A DNA stretch of 5,356 nucleotides, taken from NCBI GenBank assembly GCA_937868245.1, contig CALMMI010000311.1:1-5356 (forward strand), written 5' to 3'. Made by a program: the position numbers and the translations under genes. Source of the DNA: an uncultured Ignavibacteria bacterium (GTDB taxonomy: Bacteria > Bacteroidota > Ignavibacteria > Kapaibacteriales > UBA961). Below, one piece after another: positions 1 through 5,356 of this stretch; position 1 is the first letter of the stretch, and every line of letters begins with the position of its first letter. The notes under the pieces were generated by a model. The model worked only from the letters and a program-made list of their open reading frames with translations. It did not search any database and was not told where the DNA came from.

Positions 1-674
1 AAAAGTACAATTAACTTTACTTCCGGGTGGTTACGGGCAATAGCATTTGCCATTTTCTGTAAGAGAACCGTTTTACCGGATTTTGGAGGCGACACGATAA
101 GACCACGCTGCCCTTTACCGATTGGAGCAAGTAAATCAATTATTCTGGTAGATGCTTCATTCGGGAGAGTTTCTAGTTTGAGTCGTTTATCGGGGTAAAG
201 AGGGGTGAGGTTATCAAAAATAGTGCGGTCGCGCATTATATCTGGCGACACAAAATTTACCGATTCTACTCTAAGAAGCGCAAAAAAACGTTCTCCTTCT
301 TTTGGTGGACGCACATGACCGCGAATGGTATCACCGGTGCGCAATCCAAATTTTTTAATCTGTGATGGGGAAACATAAATATCGTCCGGTGAGGGGAGGT
401 AATTATAATCGGCGGCTCTCAAGAATCCATATCCGTCGCCAAGAGTTTCGAGAACTCCTTCGCTTACAGTCCCTTCGGATTGCTGTTCACGGGTTTGCTT
501 ATGTGTTTGAGCTTCGATAATACGGAATATCAAATCCTGTTTTCGAAGGTCTGAGAAATCATCAATATTAAGTTTTTTAGCTATTTGGGTGAGTTCGACA
601 ATTTTCTTGGTTTTTAGTTCGGCAATGTCAATTACAGCCGACGCTGCTGCTGCGGAAGGGGTATCGTTAGGCAT
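1..674 (-). CDS. rho: Transcription termination factor Rho (N-terminal part, 3' end outside window)
   Basis: Rho is a hexameric ATP-dependent RNA helicase in the cytoplasm that loads on C-rich unstructured RNA and ends transcription. The visible 224 codons start at ATG 674 and stay open to the left edge, so roughly the second half of the protein is missing. Residues 17-60 resemble the Rho N-terminal helical domain (ELKTKKIVELTQIAKK, then RKQDLIFRII). Residues about 70-140 are the cold-shock-like RNA-binding domain, with the hallmark strings GDGYGFLR, DDIYVSPSQI, LRTGDTI and RPPKEGERFFALL. The ATPase domain follows with PIGKGQRGLIVSPPKSGKT; the Walker A motif is at 195-202, with Ser where E. 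coli has Ala. Only about 15 residues precede the N-terminal domain, unlike the long N-terminal inserts of Bacteroidia Rho, so the organism is probably an FCB member outside Bacteroidia. The start is supported by GAGGA about 5 bases upstream and by the alignment. It is transcribed divergently from the envelope genes. Confidence 0.97.
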   Translation of the reverse strand, partial: MPNDTPSAAAASAVIDIAELKTKKIVELTQIAKKLNIDDFSDLRKQDLIFRIIEAQTHKQTREQQSEGTVSEGVLETLGDGYGFLRAADYNYLPSPDDIYVSPSQIKKFGLRTGDTIRGHVRPPKEGERFFALLRVESVNFVSPDIMRDRTIFDNLTPLYPDKRLKLETLPNEASTRIIDLLAPIGKGQRGLIVSPPKSGKTVLLQKMANAIARNHPEVKLIVL

Positions 675-783
675 GGATTCCTCGTAAGGAGTATATAAAT
701 GGAAGTTTATTTTTACTGTATGAAGGCGAGCATTGTAGAAGAAATGTTAGCATCCGAAATGTTCTATGTAGTTCTAAATTCAT
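667..783 (-). CDS. Possible 38-residue rho leader ORF overlapping the rho start
   Basis: On the minus strand an ATG at 783 opens a frame of 38 codons (beginning MNLELHRTFRML) that stops at TAA 669-667, eight bases inside rho. Its stop lies over the second and third codons of rho in another frame, an arrangement that would allow translational coupling. It resembles no protein I recognise and is not obviously hydrophobic or attenuator-like. The Shine-Dalgarno case is poor: AGG directly abuts the ATG with no spacing. A 38-codon open frame can arise by chance in this AT-rich region, so this is a candidate only. E. coli also has a short leader ORF (rhoL) before rho, but no sequence relation is claimed. 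Confidence 0.22.
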   Translation of the reverse strand: MNLELHRTFRMLTFLLQCSPSYSKNKLPFIYSLRGIHA

Positions 784-889
784 CCTGTTAGAAATCACTC
801 TTGAAGAGTGGTAAAGAGATTTAATTCTGCGAAGGAAATTTTTTGAAGCGTTGCAATGCGGGTGCTTTAGTCGCTGCTTGCGGTTAGTT
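675..889 (-). promoter_or_regulatory. Inferred rho mRNA leader (5' UTR)
   Basis: If the promoter at 896-926 is used, about 215 bases of untranslated RNA precede rho. From 5' to 3' the leader holds a stretch richer in C than G (transcript-sense of 845-893: 16 C and 10 G in 49 bases, including CACCCGC), a palindrome at 796-810, and a possible leader ORF at 783-667. Established background: rho is autoregulated in E. coli by Rho-dependent attenuation in a long leader. A C-rich tract at the start of a long leader would fit that here, but this is inference; no rut site can be proven by eye. No riboswitch fold was recognised. Confidence 0.4.
796..810. repeat. 15-base perfect palindrome in the rho leader
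   Basis: CACTCTT and AAGAGTG flank a single central base, giving seven-base arms. In RNA it would form a short hairpin with a five-base loop (stem CACTC/GAGTG); in DNA it could be an operator for a dimeric regulator. It lies inside the inferred rho leader, about 13 bases upstream of the candidate leader ORF and about 120 bases before rho. There is no T-tract beside it, so it is not a typical intrinsic terminator. Its function is unknown. Confidence 0.35.
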
Positions 890-895
890 CTTCTG

Positions 896-926
896 CAAAG
901 TTAGGAGGTTTTTATCGATACGCAAA
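896..926 (-). promoter_or_regulatory. Bacteroidetes-type promoter for rho
   Basis: Read on the minus strand, TTTG (926-923) is followed by exactly 19 bases and then TAACTTTG (903-896). This matches the primary sigma consensus described for Bacteroidetes, a -33 TTTG and a -7 TAnnTTTG with a 19-21 base spacer. Transcription would start near 889-892, giving a rho leader of about 215 bases. Ten fixed positions at a permitted spacing are unlikely by chance in a gap of this size, although the AT-rich background raises the odds somewhat. No equally good match was found on the plus strand. The assignment to rho rests on orientation and on the absence of another recognised minus-strand gene in between. 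Confidence 0.7.
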
Positions 927-1230
927 GAAAAAAATTTTATATGCAGATAATCATTCAAAATCACCGAATCTTTGACGTGTTGCACCATTTATGATTAGAG
1001 TGCAAATTTGCGTACTTCCTTACACGGGAACACCTAAATTTAATGTTGTTGTTTGAAGGATTATATACGGCAAACTGGTATGCATCCATAATTCATACAG
1101 TTGATACCGGATTTCAAGCATTACTTTTAGGTTTTACTGCTCTAAAATACGGAAATAGTTTACATACTGTTTATTGATTATTGAACCGAGTATTGCGTAT
1201 GCTTAAAAGTCTAAAAAAGATGAAATAAAA

Positions 1231-1259
1231 CAGTATGAAAATAAATTTTCATTTCACTG
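1231..1259. repeat. AT-rich inverted repeat (hairpin or operator-like)
   Basis: ATGAAAAT and ATTTTCAT form perfect eight-base arms around a central AA (1235-1252). The flanks extend the pairing with CAGT (1231-1234) and ACTG (1256-1259), interrupted by three unpaired bases on the right side. The element lies in the gap about 410 bases before the outer-membrane gene. Almost all pairs are A-T, so it would be weak as an RNA hairpin and has no T-tract; a protein-binding site is possible. In addition, AAACAGTATG (1228-1237) is the exact reverse complement of CATACTGTTT at 1163-1172. Function is unknown. Confidence 0.35.
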
Positions 1260-1641
1260 AAATTATTTATGTAGTTTTTGACACACTTCTACATCAAACT
1301 TTCAATTTCTGCCGTGTGATAAAGTCTTACGTTAGGAAATGAAAAATCAATTATCCCGTAACGGTTATATATGGATATACGTAGCATCTTTATATAAAAA
1401 TTGGCGGCACAAAACACGGCAGGGAACATGGATTCAAAGAACAAGAATTACTTTAGTTTTTATTGGTTCATGTTTCCACACATGTTTGAGTGTTATTTTT
1501 TGTAAATTTGATGAACCGTAGAATGATAATTTCTGTTGTTGAAACTTTCAGATGGTTTTATCCAAATCTGCACTATTTATTTTTACATTCAGCATTATCT
1601 TAATCCTGTGGAAACTGCTGGAATTTGTATGGTTATGAATC

Positions 1642-1647
1642 TATAAT
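1642..1647 (+). promoter_or_regulatory. Possible -10 element for the outer-membrane gene
   Basis: A perfect TATAAT lies 21 bases before the ATG at 1669. No good -35 is present: 17-18 bases upstream there is only TGGAAT or CTGGAA. No Bacteroidetes-type TAnnTTTG with a correctly spaced TTTG occurs nearby either. The match may be chance in such AT-rich sequence, and the true promoter may lie further upstream in the gap. Confidence 0.18.
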
Positions 1648-1658
1648 TACACATTATT

Positions 1659-1663
1659 GGAAG
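1659..1663 (+). promoter_or_regulatory. Ribosome binding site-like GGAAG deciding start 1669
   Basis: GGAAG sits five bases before the ATG at 1669 and partly matches the Shine-Dalgarno consensus. It supports the ATG over the in-frame TTG at 1657, which would add four residues (MEAS) ahead of an already complete signal peptide and would overlap this site. Confidence 0.4.
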
Positions 1664-1668
1664 CAAGT

Positions 1669-3693
1669 ATGAGAATTTGTATTCTGTTGTTTAGTTTTTT
1701 CCTTACTCTGCCTGCACACATTCTCGTAGCACAGTCAACACTTGATGCTGACAAACCCCTTGCACGGTATGGAGTGTACGGTAATTTCAACCTGAATTCC
1801 CATAATGCAGATTTCCGTACATTTCCGGGTGTTCCTAACTGCTGTCCAAAATTTCAAGACGGAAGCGGGAACGGCTTATCGTTTGGACTTTTATATGATT
1901 TGCCATTTACCCCCCAATGGTTTTTGTCTCTCAGGGCAGGATACGAAAATTACAGTGCTAAATTAACAACCAGCGAACCCCAAGAACTTGCAGGAGGAAT
2001 TTCTGGTGTGTTTGAGCATCGGGTTACTGCCGATTTGGCATCTGTCGGCATTGAGCCTTCTATTGGTTTCAAACCAATACGCAATCTGAATCTAAATGCA
2101 GGAATCCGTACAGGGTTTGTTATTCAAAAAAATTACTCGCAAGTTGAAATAATTGTTCAACCAAGTGATAAGGGCGTTTTCTCGAATGGGAAAAGTACCC
2201 GCAACGACACTTCGGGAGTGATTCCAAATGCTAATTCGATGTCGATTAATTTCCTTGCAGGCATCAGCTATGATTTACCGATTAATGGGAACAGTACTCT
2301 TTTTCTCGTTCCCGAAATTCAATATTCTTATGGCTTAGCTCCTATCATTAGTGGTTACGATTGGCAGGCAAACAGCCTCCATCTTGGTATATCACTCAAG
2401 TACTCACCCAAACCTTCAGTTGAGATTCCCGTTATTATTCCCGAGCCTCCAAAAAAAGAAGAACCTATCATTGTTGAGAAAAAGCTCCCGCTCCCTGTAA
2501 TTGAGAAGAAAAAACCTTCTCTAACAGCAGAGATATCAGCAAATGAAATTAATGCCGACGGCGTTGAACTTCCGGTTAACCATATTAAAATAGAGGAATT
2601 TGCTTCTACTGCCCTCCATCCGCTTTTGCAATATGTTTTCTTCGATGAAAACTCGGCTGAAATTCCTAAAAAGTATTCGAGAATTGAGCCGCAAAACACC
2701 GACAATTTTTCATTACGAAGTTTTATAAACGTAAGTTCGATGGATCTATATTACGAAGTACTCAATGTAGTTGGCTATCGGATGAAAACTGCCCCAAGGT
2801 CAACAATAACAGTAACCGGGTGTAACAGTAACGAAGGAAATGAACTAAACAATACCGACCTTTCCCGTTCCCGTGCAGAGAGTGTAAAAAATTACATTGT
2901 TGACACATGGGGAATTGACAAAAAACGTATTAAAATCGCTCAAAGAAACCTACCTGTAAAACCTTCCAACTCTTCTATAAAGGAAGGTATCGAAGAAAAT
3001 AGAAGGGTAGAGATTTCATCAGGAGATGATGAAATTATTAAACCGATTATTATCGACGATACGCTCCGCAGAACTTCTATACGTGCAATTCGCTTTCGCC
3101 CTACAGTAAATGCCGAAGCCGGACTCGCCGAATGGAGTCTTACGGCTCATCAGTCCCAAGGACTTTCAACAAAATTTGACGGCAAATCTGAAATTCAACC
3201 AACCATTGATTGGAGTATAGAAAGTGAAATGACTAAGACGGGTGTTAGAAGCGATGTTGAATATGCTCTCACTGTAAAAGATAACGAGGGGCAAACTGTT
3301 ACAAAACGTGCAGTAATTCCAGTGGAACAGGTTACCATTCAAAAAAAACGGGATGAAAAACTTGCCGATAAAGTAATTGACCGCTATAGTTTAATCCTTT
3401 TCGACTTCGACAAAGCCGATTTTGATAAGCGTAATCAATCCATCCTTTCATTTATCAAAAAACGGATTTCATCTGATGCCCAAGTATCCATAACAGGATT
3501 TACAGATCAGACCGGTGACGAGGAGCACAACATGAAACTTGCCCAGATGCGTGCTGCAACAACTGCACAGGTATTAGGCTTAAAAGCAAATGTGGTTGAT
3601 ACAAAGGGCGAGCAAAAGTTCTCGAACAATACACCCGAAGGAAGGTTTTATAACCGTACCGTAGAGATTCTGGTGGAAACTGCCGTAAAGTAA
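1669..3693 (+). CDS. Outer-membrane beta-barrel protein with two OmpA-like domains
   Basis: A 674-residue envelope protein, probably in the outer membrane with its C-terminal parts in the periplasm on peptidoglycan. Residues 1-21 are a signal peptide (MRICILLFSFF..., likely cut at VA|QS). Residues about 30-246 look like an outer-membrane beta-barrel with alternating short strands and a GVPNCCPKFQDGSGNG segment (residues 54-69) carrying a Cys pair. A Pro/Lys/Glu-rich linker spans about 247-284. The first OmpA-like domain covers about 318-450 (YVFFDENSAEIP, then NNTDLSRSRAESV, ending NRRVEI). A beta-rich, possibly Ig-like spacer covers about 470-555. The second OmpA-like domain covers about 570-672 (LILFDFDKADFD, TGFTDQTG, NMKLAQMRA, NRTVEI). 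The second domain has the peptidoglycan Asp613/Arg628 pair; the first has Ser387/Arg402. The function is inferred as structural anchoring of the outer membrane; exact role, pore activity and partners are unknown. The ATG start is chosen for its signal peptide and GGAAG site. Confidence 0.88.
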   Translation: MRICILLFSFFLTLPAHILVAQSTLDADKPLARYGVYGNFNLNSHNADFRTFPGVPNCCPKFQDGSGNGLSFGLLYDLPFTPQWFLSLRAGYENYSAKLTTSEPQELAGGISGVFEHRVTADLASVGIEPSIGFKPIRNLNLNAGIRTGFVIQKNYSQVEIIVQPSDKGVFSNGKSTRNDTSGVIPNANSMSINFLAGISYDLPINGNSTLFLVPEIQYSYGLAPIISGYDWQANSLHLGISLKYSPKPSVEIPVIIPEPPKKEEPIIVEKKLPLPVIEKKKPSLTAEISANEINADGVELPVNHIKIEEFASTALHPLLQYVFFDENSAEIPKKYSRIEPQNTDNFSLRSFINVSSMDLYYEVLNVVGYRMKTAPRSTITVTGCNSNEGNELNNTDLSRSRAESVKNYIVDTWGIDKKRIKIAQRNLPVKPSNSSIKEGIEENRRVEISSGDDEIIKPIIIDDTLRRTSIRAIRFRPTVNAEAGLAEWSLTAHQSQGLSTKFDGKSEIQPTIDWSIESEMTKTGVRSDVEYALTVKDNEGQTVTKRAVIPVEQVTIQKKRDEKLADKVIDRYSLILFDFDKADFDKRNQSILSFIKKRISSDAQVSITGFTDQTGDEEHNMKLAQMRAATTAQVLGLKANVVDTKGEQKFSNNTPEGRFYNRTVEILVETAVK

Positions 3694-3719
3694 AAACAGA
3701 AGTTTTGATTATTTTTTTT
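3693..3719 (+). terminator. Weak hairpin plus T-tract after the OmpA-family gene
   Basis: AAAAC and GTTTT (3693-3697 and 3702-3706) can pair around a four-base loop, followed by GATTA and eight T's (3712-3719). The stem is short and nearly all A-T, and the T-tract does not follow it directly, so efficient termination is doubtful and read-through into the next gene is quite possible. The 81-base gap between the two plus-strand genes holds no convincing promoter. Confidence 0.2.
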
Positions 3720-3774
3720 CGATTCTCTTGTCATTCTAACTAATAAAATCATTTACTATTTTCATAATGTTGCC

Positions 3775-5356
3775 ATGCGCTCTTTATTCTTTGTTGTTTT
3801 ACTTGTTGCTTTTCAGTTTTCACAATCAAAAGCAATCCAGCCGCAATTCAATACCCAGACTGCAACGTTCACTGAGAATAGAGGGCAGATTATCAGCACA
3901 GACGGCAAGCCCGTACCTGAAGTAAAATATTACTCCGGTTCTACAGGTAATGTTATCACCTATTTTACTCCTACACGGGTAAGTTATGTGTTTCCGAAAA
4001 TTGAAATGATACATAGACCTTTTTATAAGGATTTGCCAAAGGAAACACTGCAAAGGGACAGCCTTACAGCAGCAATAACCGAACTGTACAGAATGGACGT
4101 TGAGTTTACAGGTGCTAATCCCAATGCCCGGATAACGGGGAACGAATTAAGCCCCGAATACACGAACTACTATATGGGGCATTGTCCTGAGGGAATCACC
4201 CATGTGCCGTCATTCGGAAAACTTGTTGTAAAAGATCTTTACCCCAATATCGATATGATTTGGAAAACCACCGCCCAAGGACTGAAATATGAATTTATTG
4301 TTCACCCCGGGGGAGACCCAAGTAAGATTTCAATGCACTATACAGGTGCGAATGTATCACAGAATCCAGACAGTATAACGGCGTCCACTCCGCTCGGCAG
4401 AATCCGCGACGGATCACCGATTTCATTCCAAAATGGTAATGATATTATTACAAGTTTTCATAAGACAGGAGCAGATTACGGCTTCTCCGTTGGTGAATAT
4501 GATAAAACTCAAACCCTTGTAATCGACCCGATGGTAATCTGGGGTGCTTACCAACTGGGAACAGCTCTCGATTTTGGATTAATGGGTATGCGTGTGGATG
4601 GAAGCGGGAATACGATTATAACAGGGGGGACTGTATATCCATCCGCCTTCCCTGCATCAGCAGGTGCATTCCAAATGTCCATTACCATTTATACAGACCC
4701 CGAAGGCAATGTTTCAGGGCGTGATTTTTATGTTTCCAAATTCGACAATACCGGAACGCGTTTGTGGGGAACGTATTTTGGGGGAACAGGCTTTGAACCT
4801 TTCAAAAGTACATATAGCTCAAACTGTCTGGCGGTAGATGGCGGTAATAATATTATCGTTGTGGGTGCTACAACCGGAGGTACTTTCCCTGTAAGAAATG
4901 CTGCACAAACTAACTTCGGTGGCACTGAAGATATGTGCATATTTAAGCTGACACCCGACGGTGCACGCGACTGGGCAACCTATTACGGCGGGGGAAGAAT
5001 AGACGAAGCATGGGGAGTTACAACAGATCCATCTAATAATGTGATCGTTGTCGGGTGGAGTCAATCTACGGATTTCCCTACTACAGCTTCAGTTTTTCAG
5101 ACCTCAAGCGCCAATACTAATGGTATTGGAGTTGTTGTAAAGTTCAATTCCTCCGGTCAGCGGCAATGGGCTACCTACTTTGGCAATCAAGCAACAGTAG
5201 GAGCAACATATAATTATCTAACAGGTGTTGCAGCTGATAATTCAGGAAATGTTTACTTTACAGGTTCAGCTTGGGGGCAAGGCTACCCAACTACAACAGG
5301 AACTCATCAGGCGGTAAACGACACAGCCTTCGGTAAAATAACATTAGCAAGTTTGG
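3775..5356 (+). CDS. Secreted DUF7948/SBBP-repeat beta-propeller protein (N-terminal part, 3' end outside window)
   Basis: The frame opens at ATG 3775 and continues for 527 codons past the right edge. Residues 1-20 form a signal peptide (MRSLFFVVLLVAFQFSQSKA). Residues about 30-252 match the DUF7948-type N-terminal module seen ahead of SBBP repeats: TENRGQ at the start, VKYYS, YYMG, LYPNIDMIW, LKYEFIVHPGGDP and LVIDP at its end. Beta-propeller-like repeats follow, each beginning near a Trp (256, 331, 400, 465; spacing 75, 69 and 65 residues), with recurring WATYFGG-like, DxxGNxxxxG and FPxxxxxxQ strings and V(A/V)KF strands. Such proteins are usually exported and often carry a C-terminal type IX secretion sorting domain; that end is not visible. 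They are probably surface or extracellular proteins with binding or adhesion roles; no enzyme motif is seen. There is no clear Shine-Dalgarno before the start, which is common in Bacteroidetes relatives. It may share a transcript with the OmpA-family gene 81 bases upstream. Confidence 0.88.
   Translation, partial: MRSLFFVVLLVAFQFSQSKAIQPQFNTQTATFTENRGQIISTDGKPVPEVKYYSGSTGNVITYFTPTRVSYVFPKIEMIHRPFYKDLPKETLQRDSLTAAITELYRMDVEFTGANPNARITGNELSPEYTNYYMGHCPEGITHVPSFGKLVVKDLYPNIDMIWKTTAQGLKYEFIVHPGGDPSKISMHYTGANVSQNPDSITASTPLGRIRDGSPISFQNGNDIITSFHKTGADYGFSVGEYDKTQTLVIDPMVIWGAYQLGTALDFGLMGMRVDGSGNTIITGGTVYPSAFPASAGAFQMSITIYTDPEGNVSGRDFYVSKFDNTGTRLWGTYFGGTGFEPFKSTYSSNCLAVDGGNNIIVVGATTGGTFPVRNAAQTNFGGTEDMCIFKLTPDGARDWATYYGGGRIDEAWGVTTDPSNNVIVVGWSQSTDFPTTASVFQTSSANTNGIGVVVKFNSSGQRQWATYFGNQATVGATYNYLTGVAADNSGNVYFTGSAWGQGYPTTTGTHQAVNDTAFGKITLASL

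Larger units (their letters stand above)
927..1668. other. Long AT-rich intergenic region, no recognisable gene
   Basis: This gap separates divergent rho and the outer-membrane gene. Parts are extremely AT-rich: bases 1141-1260 are about one quarter G+C, well below the coding regions. I found no tRNA T-loop, no recognisable structured RNA and no transposase remnant. Two short plus-strand open frames exist, 1043-1177 (44 codons, MLLFEGLYTANWY...) and 1339-1521 (60 codons, MKNQLSRNGYIW...). Both lack a convincing ribosome site and resemble nothing I know, so I do not call them genes. Other visible items are the palindrome GCAAATTTGC at 1002-1011, an inverted repeat at 1231-1259, a TTGACA at 1278-1283 followed 17 bases later by a poor -10 (TTCAAT), a TAAATTTG at 1503-1510 without a properly spaced -33 element, and a 12-base-spaced direct repeat of CATGTTT at 1469 and 1481. 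Confidence 0.6.

Noticed and set aside
1043..1177. 44-codon plus-strand open frame (MLLFEGLYTANWY...)
   Set aside because: There is no ribosome site and no recognisable homology. The frame is open back to 995, but the total length is still within chance expectation. It would merit a second look only if conserved in relatives.
1503..1510. TAAATTTG as a Bacteroidetes-type -7 element for the outer-membrane gene
   Set aside because: The -7 motif matches, but the only nearby TTTG (1485-1488) is 14 bases away instead of 19-21, so the full promoter is not supported.
1339..1521. 60-codon plus-strand open frame in the intergenic gap
   Set aside because: AGGA is only about two bases from the ATG, the protein resembles nothing known, and a frame this short is expected by chance in AT-rich DNA. 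A hydrophobic stretch in its second half is the only point in its favour.
1657..1668. Upstream in-frame TTG start for the OmpA-family gene
   Set aside because: It adds only MEAS before a complete signal peptide and overlaps the GGAAG site that serves the ATG at 1669.
675..1668. tRNA, CRISPR array or insertion sequence in the gap
   Set aside because: No GGTTCRAAYCC-like T-arm, no regularly spaced repeats, and no paired terminal inverted repeats or transposase fragments were found.
2355..2705. 116-codon minus-strand open frame inside the OmpA-family gene
   Set aside because: It is antisense to a well-supported coding region covering the linker and first OmpA-like domain, and its Ser/Ile/Gly-rich product mirrors the Pro/Lys/Glu codons of the real strand.
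3826..4053. 75-codon minus-strand open frame inside the SBBP-type gene
   Set aside because: It is antisense to the well-supported DUF7948-like module and has no homology or ribosome site.
4728..5064. Two overlapping minus-strand open frames (4728-4940 and 4819-5064)
   Set aside because: Both are antisense to clear propeller repeats and overlap each other in different frames, so they are shadows of the real gene.

Overview
The window looks like a chromosomal piece from a bacterium of the Fibrobacteres-Chlorobi-Bacteroidetes (FCB) group, most likely a Kapabacteria/Ignavibacteria/Chlorobi-type lineage. Three things point there. A long reverse-strand gene is a clear transcription termination factor Rho with a short N-terminus, without the very long N-terminal insert usual in Bacteroidia. 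Upstream of it is an exact match to the Bacteroidetes-type promoter (TTTG, 19 bases, TAnnTTTG). The rightmost gene is a secreted protein with a DUF7948-like N-terminus and SBBP-type beta-propeller repeats, common among proteins secreted by the type IX system. The taxonomy is inferred, not proven.

Layout. Bases 1-674 (minus strand) hold the first 224 codons of rho; its 3' part lies beyond the left edge. Bases 675 to about 890 are the inferred rho mRNA leader, with a C-rich tract at its 5' end, a 15-base palindrome, and a possible 38-codon leader ORF that overlaps the rho start. The rho promoter lies at 896-926. Bases 927-1668 form a long, very AT-rich gap with no recognisable gene, containing inverted repeats and weak promoter-like elements. 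Bases 1669-3693 (plus strand) encode a 674-residue outer-membrane protein: signal peptide, predicted beta-barrel, proline/lysine/glutamate-rich linker, and two separate OmpA-like domains with a beta-rich spacer between them. After an 81-base gap with a weak hairpin and T-tract, bases 3775-5356 (plus strand) encode the first 527 codons of the secreted SBBP-type protein, which runs off the right edge.

How they fit together. Rho is a housekeeping gene transcribed divergently from the other two. The two plus-strand genes are both cell-envelope proteins and may be co-transcribed, but nothing in the sequence proves a functional link. The most informative oddity is the OmpA-family protein: its second OmpA-like domain keeps both residues used to hold peptidoglycan diaminopimelate (Asp613, Arg628), while its first keeps the Arg (402) but has Ser (387) in place of the Asp. 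I see no clear evidence of a wholly new system. The rho leader architecture and the asymmetric double OmpA domain are the best leads.
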